From: CAIWHR01 sp963713275
Lineage (GTDB): Bacteria > Pseudomonadota > Gammaproteobacteria > Burkholderiales > Casimicrobiaceae
Reading direction: 5' to 3'
Assembly: GCA_963713275.1 (NCBI GenBank)
Contig: CAVQLG010000011.1
Coordinates: forward strand, 62,001 to 126,000
Length of the DNA: 64,000 bases
In this document: piece by piece, positions 18,514-27,304 of the stretch
Layout of the letters: the number at the start of each line of letters is the position of its first letter
Numbering within the stretch: the stretch's first letter is position 1
The notes under the pieces: generated by a model
What the model saw: the letters and a program-made list of their open reading frames with translations, nothing else
Told to the model about the DNA's origin: nothing
The model's database searches: none
Program-made: the position numbers and the translations under genes

Positions 18514-19917
18514 TCAGGCCGGGCCGCAGAGACCGGCCCGCAGTCGCTGGCGCACGGCCGCCCGCGAAAGCAGCGCGAGCACGGCGTCGATGGCGGGCGT
18601 TTCCTTCGTGCCGGCGACCAGCACCCGCATCGGCATCATCACCTGCGGCGGCTTGAGGCCGTGCCGTGCCGCGGCAGCCTTGAGGGCGGCGCCGAGGGCA
18701 GCGCGCGTCCAGTCGAGCGTCTCGAACTCGCCGAGCAGCTCGAGCAGCGCCGGCCGGTTGGCGTCGCTGACGTGCTGATCGATCTCCGCCTGCGACGGGT
18801 GGACGGGGGCATAGAAATAGCGCGCGGCGGCCGCCATCTCGGTCAGTGTGCCGACGCGCCCGCGCAGCAACGCCGCCACCGGCCCCGGGGCCGGTCCCGC
18901 CGCGGGATCGAAACCCGCGCGCTCGAGATAGGGCACGAGGCGCCGGCCGAGCTCGTTGTCGTCCATGCGCTTCATCTGCTCCTCGTTGACCCAACGGAGC
19001 TTGTCGGGATCGAAGCGCCCCGGCGACGAGGACAGGCCGCCGAGGTCGAACCAGGCGACGAACTGCTCGCGGCTGAAGATCTCGTCGTCGCCGTGCGCCC
19101 ATCCCAGCCGCGCGAGGTAGTTCACGATTGCCTCGGGCAGGTAGCCGTCGTCGCGGTACTGCAGCACGCTCTTCGCGCCGTGCCGCTTCGACAGCTTGTC
19201 GCCCTCCGGCGTGAGGACCGTGGGCAGGTGCGCGAACACCGGCGGCACGCCGCCGAGCGCGACCATGATGTTGATCTGGCGCGGCGTGTTGTTGACGTGG
19301 TCGTCGCCCCGGATGACGTGCGTGATGCGCATCTCCAGATCGTCGACCACGACGCAGAAGTTGTAGGTCGGGGTGCCGTCGGGTCGGGCAAGCACGAGAT
19401 CGTCGAGCTCGGCGTTGGCGATCTCGATCCGTCCCTTGACCGCGTCGTCCCAGGCCACCGTCCCGGCCAGCGGGTTCCTGAACCGGATGACCGGGTCGAC
19501 GCCGGGCGGCGGGCGCAACCCGAGCGCGTTCTCCGGCCGCCAGCGGCCGTCGTAGCGCGGCTTCTCCCCGCGGATCATCTGTTCGGAGCGCAAAAGGTCG
19601 AGTTCATGCGGCGTCATGTAGCAGCGGTACGCGAGCCCGCGCTCGAGCAGGTCGGCGAGCACGGCGCGATAACGGTCCATCCGCTGCATCTGGTAGAACG
19701 GCCCCTCGTCGTAGTCGAGCCCCAGCCAGTCCATCGCGTCGATGATGGCGCGTACCGCCTCGGCCGACGAACGCTCGGTGTCGGTGTCCTCGATGCGCAG
19801 GATGAACGCGCCGCCGTGCTTGCGGGCAAAGGCCCAGGGGAACAGGGCCGAGCGGATGTTGCCGAGGTGGATGAAACCGGTGGGGCTGGGTGCAAAACGG
19901 GTGCGTACGGCAGTCAC
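18514..19917 (-). CDS. gltX: glutamyl-tRNA synthetase
   Basis: Charges tRNA-Glu. 467 residues, class-I fold. The HIGH-type motif is FAPSPTGFIHLGN (HLGN at 17-20) and the KMSKS-type motif is DKLSKRHG. A helical anticodon-binding C-terminus follows. Length and motifs match the bacterial discriminating enzyme. It is monocistronic by spacing; the 62 bp to the transglutaminase gene upstream could hold its promoter. Confidence 0.97.
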   Translation of the reverse strand: MTAVRTRFAPSPTGFIHLGNIRSALFPWAFARKHGGAFILRIEDTDTERSSAEAVRAIIDAMDWLGLDYDEGPFYQMQRMDRYRAVLADLLERGLAYRCYMTPHELDLLRSEQMIRGEKPRYDGRWRPENALGLRPPPGVDPVIRFRNPLAGTVAWDDAVKGRIEIANAELDDLVLARPDGTPTYNFCVVVDDLEMRITHVIRGDDHVNNTPRQINIMVALGGVPPVFAHLPTVLTPEGDKLSKRHGAKSVLQYRDDGYLPEAIVNYLARLGWAHGDDEIFSREQFVAWFDLGGLSSSPGRFDPDKLRWVNEEQMKRMDDNELGRRLVPYLERAGFDPAAGPAPGPVAALLRGRVGTLTEMAAAARYFYAPVHPSQAEIDQHVSDANRPALLELLGEFETLDWTRAALGAALKAAAARHGLKPPQVMMPMRVLVAGTKETPAIDAVLALLSRAAVRQRLRAGLCGPA

Positions 19918-19978
19918 GGCGCGGCTTTTTGGCGAAAGAAGGGCATTCTACGCGAGGCCCTCGTCGGCGCCGGGGTCG

Positions 19979-22900
19979 TCAGCGCCGGCCGGGCTGCCAG
20001 CGCAGGTCGAGCGTCGCCGGTGTTGCCGGGTTCAGCGGCTCGTCGGCGAGCGCCATGGCGCCCGGCGTGTGCCCGTGCGACCAGAAGCGGGCGAAGCGCC
20101 GCGCCTCGGCCTCGTTCGCGTTGACCGGGAACCGGTCGTAGCTGCGCCCGCCTGGATGCGCGACGTGATAGGTGCAGCCGCCCAGCGCGCGGCCCGCCCA
20201 GGTGTCGACGAGGTCGAACACCAGCGGCGCCTGGACGCCGATGGTCGGGTGCAGCGCCGAAGGCGGATTCCAGGCGCGAAAGCGCACCCCTGCCACGAAT
20301 TCGCCCGGAACGCCGGTCGGCACCAGGGGCAACGTTCGCCCGTTGCACGCCACACGGTGCCGCTCGCCGGTCATCCCGGTCACCTTGACCTGCAGCCGCT
20401 CGAGCGACGAATCGACGTAACGGGACGTGCCAGCCGCGGTCACCTCCTCGCCCAGCACGTGCCAGGGTTCGATTGCCTGCCGCAGCTCGATCGTGACGCC
20501 GTCGTAGGTGACGTCCCCGAAGCGCGGGAAGCGGAACTCGATGAAGGGCAGGAACCACGACGCCGAGAAGGCGTAGCCCGCCGCGACGAGGTCGGCGACG
20601 ACGTCGTGCAGGTCGGCCGCGACGAAGTGCGGCAACAGCCAGCGATCGTGCAGCGACGTGCCCCACCGGACCAGCGTCCCGCGGTACGGCCGCTGCCAGA
20701 AGCGCGCCACGAGCGAGCGCAGGAGGAGCATCTGCACCGCGCTCATCCTGGCATGCGGCGGCATCTCGAAGCCGCGGAACTCGAGCAGGCCCAGGCGCCC
20801 GGAGGGCCCGTCCGGCGAGTAGAGCTTGTCGATCGAGAACTCGGCGCGGTGCGTGTTCCCCGTGAGATCGGTCAAGAGGTGCCGCAGCAGCCGGTCGACC
20901 ACCCAGGGAGCCGAGGATTCCTGGCCGGGAGTGAGCTTGCGGCTCATCTGCTGAAACGCGATCTCGAGCTCGTAGAGGCGGTCGTCCCGCGCTTCGTCCA
21001 CGCGCGGCGCCTGGCTCGTCGGCCCGATGAAGGTCCCGGAGAAGAGATACGACAGCCCGGGGTGATTCTGCCAGTAGGTGATCAGGCTCTGCAGCAGGTC
21101 GGGCCGGCGCAGCAGCGGGCTGTCCGCGGGCGTCGCGCCGCCCAGCGTCACGTGGTTGCCGCCGCCGGTGCCGGTGTGCCGTCCGTCGAGCATGAACTTC
21201 TCGGTGCCAAGCCGCGCCGCGCGCGCTTCATCGTAGAGCGCCCCGCCGATGGCGACGAGCTCGTCCCAGGTCGACGCCGGATGCACGTTGACCTCGATCA
21301 CGCCCGGATCCGGCGTGATGTTGAGCACGCGCAGCCGCGGATCCCGCGGGGGGATGTAGCCCTCGAGCGCGACCGGATGCCCGCGCCCTTTCGCGGTTGC
21401 CTCGACCGCAGCCAGCAGCGCGACGTAGTCCTCGAGCCGGTTGAGCGGGGGCATGAACACGTAGACGTGTCCGGCGCGCGCCTCGACGCACGCCGCGGTC
21501 TTGATCACCTCGCGCGGCGCCGGCGGCGTCGGCGTCGGCGCGCGCCGGGACGCGGCCGGACGGGCATGCACCGCCGGATCCGGAAGCGGCTCCCGCGGCG
21601 CGAACGGGTCGACCGCGTGTTCGACCTCGGCGTCCTCGGGCAGCACGTCGGGCAGCGACGCAAGCGGCAGACGCAGGCCGAGCGGCGAGTCGCCGGCCAG
21701 CGCGTGCAGCCGCTCGCCACGCAGCGGCCAGGCGCTGCTGTGCCAGGCGACGCCGCCGTCCGGTCCGGGCTGCGCCCTGAGCGGAAGCACGTACCCTGCA
21801 GGCGTTGCGAGCCCCTGCCGCAACAGGCGCGCAAGGCGCGCTCGTTCGTCCGGCTGCGTGAGGTCCGCGGCCAGCGGATCGCGGTTGACCGGCAGCGCCG
21901 CCTCGACCGCCAGCAGTCCGGCGACGTCCTCGTACGCCGTGAGCACGAATCCGGGGCCGAGCCCGAGGTTGGCGGCGAGCGCGTGCGCAAAGCCCAGCGC
22001 GGCCGCGCCGTCGAGGGCCCCGGGACGGCGCGTGTCCGCGAGCAGGGCGGGCGACCCCCACAGCGGCTTGCCGTCAGTGCGCCAGTAGACGCCGAGCGCC
22101 CAGCGCGGCAACGGCTCGCCGGGGTACCACTTGCCCTGCCCCAGGTGCAGGAAGCCGCCGGTGGCGAAGCGCGCGGCCAGGCGCCGGATCAAGTCGTCGG
22201 CGAGCTCTCGCTTGCGCGGCGAGAGCGCCGTGTAGTTCCATTCCGCCCCGTCCATGTCGTCGACCGAGACGAATGTCGGCTCGCCGCCCTGCGTGAGGCG
22301 CACGTCGTGCCGGGCGAGGTCGTCGTCGACGCGCCGGCCGAGCGCTTCGATCGCCGCCCACTGCGCGTCGGTGTACGGCCGCGTCACCCGCGGATCCTCG
22401 TGGACCCGGGTCACCGTCATCACGACGTCGAATTCGGCCTGGCAGGGATCGGTGAACCCGATCACCGGCGCGGCGTTGCCGGGGTCGGCGGTGCAGGCGA
22501 GCGGAAAGTGGCCCTCGCCGGCGAGCAGCCCCGAGGTCGGGTCGAACCCGACCCAGCCGGCGCCCGGCAGGAAGACCTCGGCCCAGGCGTGCAGGTCGGT
22601 GAAGTCGCGGTCGGTTCCCGCGGGCCCGTCCAGCGGCTTCACGTCGGCAACGAGCTGAATGAGATACCCCGACGCGAACCGCGCCGCGAGACCCAGATGG
22701 CGCATGACCTGCACCAGCAGCCACCCCGAGTCCCGACACGAGCCGCAGGCGCGGGCCAGCGTTTCCTCGGGCGTCTGCACGCCCGGCTCCATGCGCACGA
22801 GGTAGCGGATCGACTGCTGCAGTTCGCGGTTCAGGCGCACCAGGATGTCGACCGTGTGCTCGCCGGGCCGCAGCGAGGCGCGGAATCGCTCGACGAAGGA

Positions 22901-23284
22901 CACGAGCAGCGGACCGGCCGGCGCGGTTTCGAGGAACGGGGCGAGCTCCTTGGCCAGCGCTGGCGCGTAGCGGAACGGATAGACCTCGGCGTAGGGCTCG
23001 ACGAAGAAGTCGAACGGATTGATCACCGTCATGTCGGCGGTGACGTCGACGACGATCTCCAGCCGGTCGCAGGGTTCCGGGAAGACGATCCGCGCGAGCC
23101 AGTTGCCGTAGGGATCCTGCTGCCAGTTGAGGAAGTGACCGCCCGGCTCGACGTTGAGCGAGTACCCGAGCACCGCGGTCCGGCAGTGCGGCGCCGGCCG
23201 CAGGCGGACCTCGTGCGGTGAGAGCGTCACCCGCCGATCAAAGCGATACGTCGTGCGGTGGTGGAGCGCGACCCGGATGGCCAT
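19979..23284 (-). CDS. DUF2126 transglutaminase-like protein
   Basis: 1101-residue cytoplasmic protein. An N-terminal bacterial transglutaminase region (about 1-260) carries the Cys-His-Asp triad: GSCRDSG (Cys183), LHAWAEVF (His232) and GFDPTSG (Asp248). A long DUF2126 region follows (about 300-1100), with LTQGGEPTFVSVDDMDG and a tail holding VEPYAEVYP-like and PHARMSAVQ segments. This family travels with alpha-E, circularly permuted ATP-grasp and Anbu genes, all downstream-strand neighbours here. The system is predicted to make or process an unidentified peptide; the substrate is unknown. Confidence 0.92.
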   Translation of the reverse strand: MAIRVALHHRTTYRFDRRVTLSPHEVRLRPAPHCRTAVLGYSLNVEPGGHFLNWQQDPYGNWLARIVFPEPCDRLEIVVDVTADMTVINPFDFFVEPYAEVYPFRYAPALAKELAPFLETAPAGPLLVSFVERFRASLRPGEHTVDILVRLNRELQQSIRYLVRMEPGVQTPEETLARACGSCRDSGWLLVQVMRHLGLAARFASGYLIQLVADVKPLDGPAGTDRDFTDLHAWAEVFLPGAGWVGFDPTSGLLAGEGHFPLACTADPGNAAPVIGFTDPCQAEFDVVMTVTRVHEDPRVTRPYTDAQWAAIEALGRRVDDDLARHDVRLTQGGEPTFVSVDDMDGAEWNYTALSPRKRELADDLIRRLAARFATGGFLHLGQGKWYPGEPLPRWALGVYWRTDGKPLWGSPALLADTRRPGALDGAAALGFAHALAANLGLGPGFVLTAYEDVAGLLAVEAALPVNRDPLAADLTQPDERARLARLLRQGLATPAGYVLPLRAQPGPDGGVAWHSSAWPLRGERLHALAGDSPLGLRLPLASLPDVLPEDAEVEHAVDPFAPREPLPDPAVHARPAASRRAPTPTPPAPREVIKTAACVEARAGHVYVFMPPLNRLEDYVALLAAVEATAKGRGHPVALEGYIPPRDPRLRVLNITPDPGVIEVNVHPASTWDELVAIGGALYDEARAARLGTEKFMLDGRHTGTGGGNHVTLGGATPADSPLLRRPDLLQSLITYWQNHPGLSYLFSGTFIGPTSQAPRVDEARDDRLYELEIAFQQMSRKLTPGQESSAPWVVDRLLRHLLTDLTGNTHRAEFSIDKLYSPDGPSGRLGLLEFRGFEMPPHARMSAVQMLLLRSLVARFWQRPYRGTLVRWGTSLHDRWLLPHFVAADLHDVVADLVAAGYAFSASWFLPFIEFRFPRFGDVTYDGVTIELRQAIEPWHVLGEEVTAAGTSRYVDSSLERLQVKVTGMTGERHRVACNGRTLPLVPTGVPGEFVAGVRFRAWNPPSALHPTIGVQAPLVFDLVDTWAGRALGGCTYHVAHPGGRSYDRFPVNANEAEARRFARFWSHGHTPGAMALADEPLNPATPATLDLRWQPGRR

Positions 23285-23315
23285 CGGTCTGCGGTCGGTC
23301 AGCCAGTGGGCGGGC

Positions 23316-24047
23316 TCACGTCCACTGGGGATCGGGCAGCTGCGCGAACACCCGCCGCAGCCCTTCGCCCCACTGCGTATGCACGAGCTGGTAGTAGGGA
23401 TCGCTCTCCTCGATCCGTCGGCGCAGGGCGATCGCCAGCGCGTCCGTCTCGTAGATCAGGAGATCGATCGGCAGGCCAACCGAGATGTTGGAGCGCATCG
23501 TCGAATCGAACGAGACCATCGTGCATTTGATCGCGTCCAGCAGCGACGAGTCGGGCGTCACCATGCGGTCGATGACCGGCTTGCCATACTTGGTCTCGCC
23601 GCTCTGGAAGTAGCAGGTCTCGGCGGTGGCCTCGATGAAGTTGCCTTCGCTGTAGACGTTGAACAGCCGCGGCGGCTCGCCGCGGATCTGCCCGCCGAGG
23701 AGGAAATTGGCGCTCGAGTCGATGTTGTTCTGCATCAGGTACGGGCCGTCGCGGATCTTGACCTCGCGCAGCGCGTCGCCGAGCAGCCGCGCGACGTCGA
23801 ACATCGACGTCGCATTCCACAGGCTGAGCGCGTTGTCGCCGGCGCGCGCGCGCTGCTCGACGGTGTTGATCGCGTTCTGCGTGATCGACAGGTTGCCCGA
23901 CGACAGCATCACGACGACGCGATCGCCCTCGCGCACGAAGCAGCGCATCTTGGAGAATCGCGACACCTGATCGACACCGGCATTGGTCCGTGAATCCGAG
24001 GCGAAGAGCATCCCCGCCTCCAGCGACATCGCTACGCAATAGGTCAT
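23316..24047 (-). CDS. Anbu-type proteasome-related protease
   Basis: 243-residue member of the Anbu (BPH) family, the bacterial relative of proteasome beta subunits and HslV. It starts MTYCVAMSLEAGMLFASDSR; Thr2 would be the N-terminal nucleophile after Met removal. SDSRTNAGVDQ and VMLSSGNLSITQ are family segments. It is bracketed by the transglutaminase and alpha-E genes, the recurrent Anbu neighbourhood. The frame continues upstream to 24440 but that part overlaps alpha-E. Peptidase activity of Anbu proteins is weak or unproven. Confidence 0.92.
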   Translation of the reverse strand: MTYCVAMSLEAGMLFASDSRTNAGVDQVSRFSKMRCFVREGDRVVVMLSSGNLSITQNAINTVEQRARAGDNALSLWNATSMFDVARLLGDALREVKIRDGPYLMQNNIDSSANFLLGGQIRGEPPRLFNVYSEGNFIEATAETCYFQSGETKYGKPVIDRMVTPDSSLLDAIKCTMVSFDSTMRSNISVGLPIDLLIYETDALAIALRRRIEESDPYYQLVHTQWGEGLRRVFAQLPDPQWT

Positions 24048-24094
24048 GGCCCGGCGCTGGCGGAAAAACGATGATTCTACCTTGGCCGTCGGGG

Positions 24095-25051
24095 TCAGGC
24101 GCCGGGCACGAGGAAGTGCCGGCTGATGTCGTTGCCGAGCGCCGAGATCCGGGCCAGGAAATCGACCAGGTACTCGTGCAGACCGAAGCGGATGATGTCG
24201 TCGGTCTTTCCGTAGTGCAGCTTGGCGTGCAGTTCCCCGCCCGAGCGTTCGATCTCCCGGCTGGAAGCGTCGCAGATGCGCTCCAGCGTCTCGTGAATGG
24301 CATTCATGCAGGCGTGCAGCGACCGCGGCATGTCCTCGCGCAGGATGAGGAGCTCGGCCACCCGGCGTGGCGTGATCACGTCGCAGTAGATCTTGCGGTA
24401 GGATTCGAAGCCCGACAGCGAGCGCAGCAGCGCGCCCCACTGGTAGTAGTCGACGGCGCCGCCGACGTCGGCCGCGCTGGGCAGCAGCGTGTGGTACTTG
24501 ACGTCAAGGATCCGCGCGGTGTTGTCGGCGCGCTCGAGGTGGGTGCCCAGGCGGATGAAGTGGTAGGCTTCGTCGCGCATCATCGTCCCGAACGTCACGC
24601 CGCGGAACTGGTGCGAGCGCATCTTCACCCTGTCGAAGAACCCGGACACCCCTTCGGCCTCGACCCGTGCGAAGTCTACCTTGCGGATCTCCAGCCAGGC
24701 CGAGTTGAGATCCTCGTACATTTCCGAGGTGATCGCCCCGCGCACCGAGCGGGCGGACTCGCGCGCCGAGCGCAGGCAGCAGAAGATCGACGACGGGTTG
24801 GTGGCATCGAGAATGAGGAACCGGAGCACGTCGGGACCCGAGAGTGCCGGGAACCGCTGATAGTACGCGGTCGCAAGCCCGGAGGTGACGAGCGGCACGG
24901 CCCAAGGCTGCGCCCAGGCGAGGCCGGGTTCGATCCCCTCATAGGGAAGCAGCGACATCCGATAGGTGACGTCGAGCATCCGCGCCATGTTCTCGGCGCG
25001 CTCGATGTGGCGGGCCATCCAGAAGAGCTCGTTGGCGGTGCGGCAGAGCAT
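24095..25051 (-). CDS. alpha-E domain protein
   Basis: 318-residue all-helical protein of the alpha-E family (named for a conserved ER motif). It begins MLCRTANELFWMARHIERAE, and the ER recurs in HLERADNTARILDVKYH. No catalytic motif is evident. The family is almost always adjacent to a circularly permuted ATP-grasp gene, here 11 bp upstream and cotranscribed, and is predicted to act with it in peptide synthesis or tagging. Confidence 0.92.
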   Translation of the reverse strand: MLCRTANELFWMARHIERAENMARMLDVTYRMSLLPYEGIEPGLAWAQPWAVPLVTSGLATAYYQRFPALSGPDVLRFLILDATNPSSIFCCLRSARESARSVRGAITSEMYEDLNSAWLEIRKVDFARVEAEGVSGFFDRVKMRSHQFRGVTFGTMMRDEAYHFIRLGTHLERADNTARILDVKYHTLLPSAADVGGAVDYYQWGALLRSLSGFESYRKIYCDVITPRRVAELLILREDMPRSLHACMNAIHETLERICDASSREIERSGGELHAKLHYGKTDDIIRFGLHEYLVDFLARISALGNDISRHFLVPGA

Positions 25052-25062
25052 CGATCTTCCCC

Positions 25063-26478
25063 CTACCCGGCCAGCACCCAGGTGTCCTTGGTGCCGCCCC
25101 CCTGCGACGAGTTGACGACCAGCGACCCCTCGCGCAGGGCCACCCGGGTGAGCCCCCCGGGCACGAGCGTCACGGTCTTGCCCGAGAGCACGTAGGGACG
25201 CAGGTCGATGTGCCGGGGCGCGAGGCCAACCCCGACGAACGTCGGGCAGGTCGACAGCGCCAGCGTCGGCTGCGCGATGTAGCGGTCCGGATGCGCGAGG
25301 ATGCGCGACCGGAACTCGTCGCGTTCGGACGCGGTCGACGCGGGCCCGATCAGCATCCCGTAGCCGCCGGCGCCGTGCGTCTCCTTGACCACGAGCTCGG
25401 GCAGGTGCTCGAGCACGTACGCACGATCGTCGGCGCGGTGGCACAGGTACGTCGGCACGTTGCTCAACACCGGTTCCTCGCCGAGGTAGAAACGGATCAT
25501 CTCGCCGACGTACGGATAGATCGACTTGTCGTCGGCGACACCGGTACCGATGGCGTTGGCGAGCGTCACCCGGCCGGCGCGGTAGGCACCGAACAGCCCC
25601 GGAACACCGATCATCGAATCGGCCCGGAACGCGCGCGGATCGACGAAATCGTCGTCGACCCGCCGGTAGAGGACGTGGACCCGCTGGGGCCCGCGGGTCG
25701 TTCGCATGTAGACCGTTTCGTTCTGGACAAAGAGGTCCTGGCCCTCGACCAGCTCGACGCCCATCTGTTGGGCGAGGAACGCGTGTTCGTAGTACGCGGA
25801 GTTGTACGCCCCGGGCGTGAGCAAGGCGACCGTGGCGGCCTCCTCGCCGGCCGGCGCCACGGCGCGCAGGTTCTCGAGCAGCAGGTCGGGATAGTGCTCG
25901 ACCGGACGGATCGACTGGGTGGCGAACAGCTCGGGAAACAGCCGCATCATCATCTTGCGGTTCTCGAGCATGTACGACACGCCCGACGGCACGCGCAGGT
26001 TGTCTTCCAGTACGTAGTACTCGCCCTCGCCAGCGCGCACGACGTCGACCCCGCAGATGTGAGCGTAGATTCCGCCGGGCACGTCCATCCCCTGCATCTC
26101 GGGCCGGAACTGCGTGTTGCCGAGGACGCGCTCGACCGGCAGGCGGCCCGCCTTCAGGATCGCCTGCCCGTGATAGATGTCGTGCAGGAAGAGGTTCAGC
26201 GCGCGCACACGCTGGCACAGGCCGCGTTCCAGCAGCGCCCACTCCTCGGCGGGAATGATCCGCGGCACGATGTCGAACGGAATCAGGCGCTCGGTCCCGT
26301 CCTCGTCGCCGTAGACCGCGAACGTGATGCCGAGGCGGTGGAACGCACGCTCGGCCTCCTCGCGCTTCTGCGCGATGCGCGCCGCAGGCGTCTTCTCCAA
26401 CCAGCCGGCGAACGGCAGGTAATGGCTCCGCGCCGCGCCGTCAGGCGACAGCATCTCGTCGTAGGGGGTGCGGGACAC
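25063..26478 (-). CDS. circularly permuted ATP-grasp protein
   Basis: About 471-residue member of the circularly permuted ATP-grasp type 2 family (DUF404/DUF407). It shows YDEMLSPDGAARSHY near the N-terminus, then HICGVDVVRAGEGEYYVLED, TPGAYNSAYYEH and VVKETHGAGGYGMLIGP (nucleotide-binding segment). It ends SSQGGGTKDTWVL. The GTG at 26478 is preferred; the frame is open to 26604 without similarity. First gene of a four-gene cluster with alpha-E, Anbu and transglutaminase. Carboxylate-amine ligase activity is inferred from the fold. Confidence 0.92.
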   Translation of the reverse strand: MSRTPYDEMLSPDGAARSHYLPFAGWLEKTPAARIAQKREEAERAFHRLGITFAVYGDEDGTERLIPFDIVPRIIPAEEWALLERGLCQRVRALNLFLHDIYHGQAILKAGRLPVERVLGNTQFRPEMQGMDVPGGIYAHICGVDVVRAGEGEYYVLEDNLRVPSGVSYMLENRKMMMRLFPELFATQSIRPVEHYPDLLLENLRAVAPAGEEAATVALLTPGAYNSAYYEHAFLAQQMGVELVEGQDLFVQNETVYMRTTRGPQRVHVLYRRVDDDFVDPRAFRADSMIGVPGLFGAYRAGRVTLANAIGTGVADDKSIYPYVGEMIRFYLGEEPVLSNVPTYLCHRADDRAYVLEHLPELVVKETHGAGGYGMLIGPASTASERDEFRSRILAHPDRYIAQPTLALSTCPTFVGVGLAPRHIDLRPYVLSGKTVTLVPGGLTRVALREGSLVVNSSQGGGTKDTWVLAG

Positions 26479-26677
26479 GGTACGTTCCGGGATGGGTGCG
26501 GGGACTTCCCGACACCGGTTAGCAATTCCCGCGCCAGGAAAAAAACGTCGCAGTGAGCGATGGTTACGCGTTGCCGTCCTCCCGGACAGGTGCGATTGCA
26601 CCAATCGTGTGCAATCAATGCACCAGACTGGTCATTGTTTTGTCCAAGACATGAGTGGACGGAAGGCGGTGTCGAGT

Positions 26678-26707
26678 TTGACCCTGGTTTGCGGGCTATG
26701 GTCTAAT
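26678..26707 (+). promoter_or_regulatory. promoter of tRNA-Val
   Basis: TTGACC (26678-26683) and TCTAAT (26702-26707) are separated by 18 bp. Initiation would be about 15 bases before the mature 5' end of the tRNA. Confidence 0.55.
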
Positions 26708-26729
26708 CCTTCCTCCTGTCTGGGTTCGC

Positions 26730-26804
26730 GGGCGGTTAGCTCAGCGGTAGAGCATTGCCTTCACACGGCAGGGGTCACTGGTTCGAACCCAGTATCGCCC
26801 ACCA
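26730..26804 (+). tRNA. tRNA-Val (anticodon CAC)
   Basis: Full cloverleaf. Acceptor GGGCGGT pairs with ATCGCCC, and D-arm GCTC/GAGC is present. Anticodon stem TTGCC/GGCAG encloses loop TTCACAC (anticodon CAC at 26762-26764). The T-arm is ACTGG/CCAGT with loop TTCGAAC. The CCA end is encoded. Followed after ten bases by a strong terminator. Confidence 0.96.
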
Positions 26805-26814
26805 CATGAACCGC

Positions 26815-26845
26815 GGGGTTACAGCAATGTAACCCCTTTTTTTTT
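26815..26845 (+). terminator. rho-independent terminator after tRNA-Val
   Basis: GGGGTTAC and GTAACCCC form a perfect 8-bp stem with a 6-nt loop, followed by nine T residues. The 195 bp beyond it, up to the ACP gene, hold nothing I recognise. Confidence 0.93.
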
Positions 26846-27040
26846 GTCCTGGGGACTTCCGCGGCCGCTCGCCTATCCGCTGCCAGCAACGCCTTGCCGT
26901 GTCCGAACGGCGGTCGCACGGCAAAGCCTCCCGGCCGCAAGCACGCGCCTGCGCGGCCTCGCCCGCGGACGACGGTCGGGGCTGGCATTCGCCGAGGCCC
27001 ATGATGGGCCTTCGCCACAGACCCGACGCGAGTCGCACGT

Positions 27041-27286
27041 TCAGCCGACCCGGGTGCGCAGGAAGGCCAACAGGTCGTCGAGGGTGACGAGGTTCGCGTA
27101 GTCGGCCTCGGGTATCTCGACCCCGAGCTTGTCGTGCAGGCCCACCAGGAAATTGAGCCAATCCATCGAATCGAGATCGACCTGGTCGCGCAACGGCCGC
27201 TGCGAGTCGAGCCCGTCGGGCGCGACCTCCGGCGCGATGCGGCGCAATGTCTCGAAGACGGCTCGGCGCAGTGTAGGTTCGTCCAT
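27041..27286 (-). CDS. acyl carrier protein
   Basis: 81-residue stand-alone carrier protein. LRDQVDLDSMDWLNFLVGLH carries the phosphopantetheine Ser40 in the DSMDW variant of the DSL motif. Acidic helices flank it. It is the last gene of the acyl-CoA synthetase-PDH operon, 18 bp after the E2 gene. It is not in the fab operon, so it is likely a dedicated carrier. Its acyl partner is unknown. Confidence 0.9.
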   Translation of the reverse strand: MDEPTLRRAVFETLRRIAPEVAPDGLDSQRPLRDQVDLDSMDWLNFLVGLHDKLGVEIPEADYANLVTLDDLLAFLRTRVG

Positions 27287-27304
27287 GAGTGCTCCGCGTT
27301 TCCC

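Noticed and set aside
19742..23221. A 1159-residue open frame opposite the transglutaminase gene
   Set aside because: Arg/His-rich shadow frame without motifs; the minus-strand gene has a catalytic triad and family domains.
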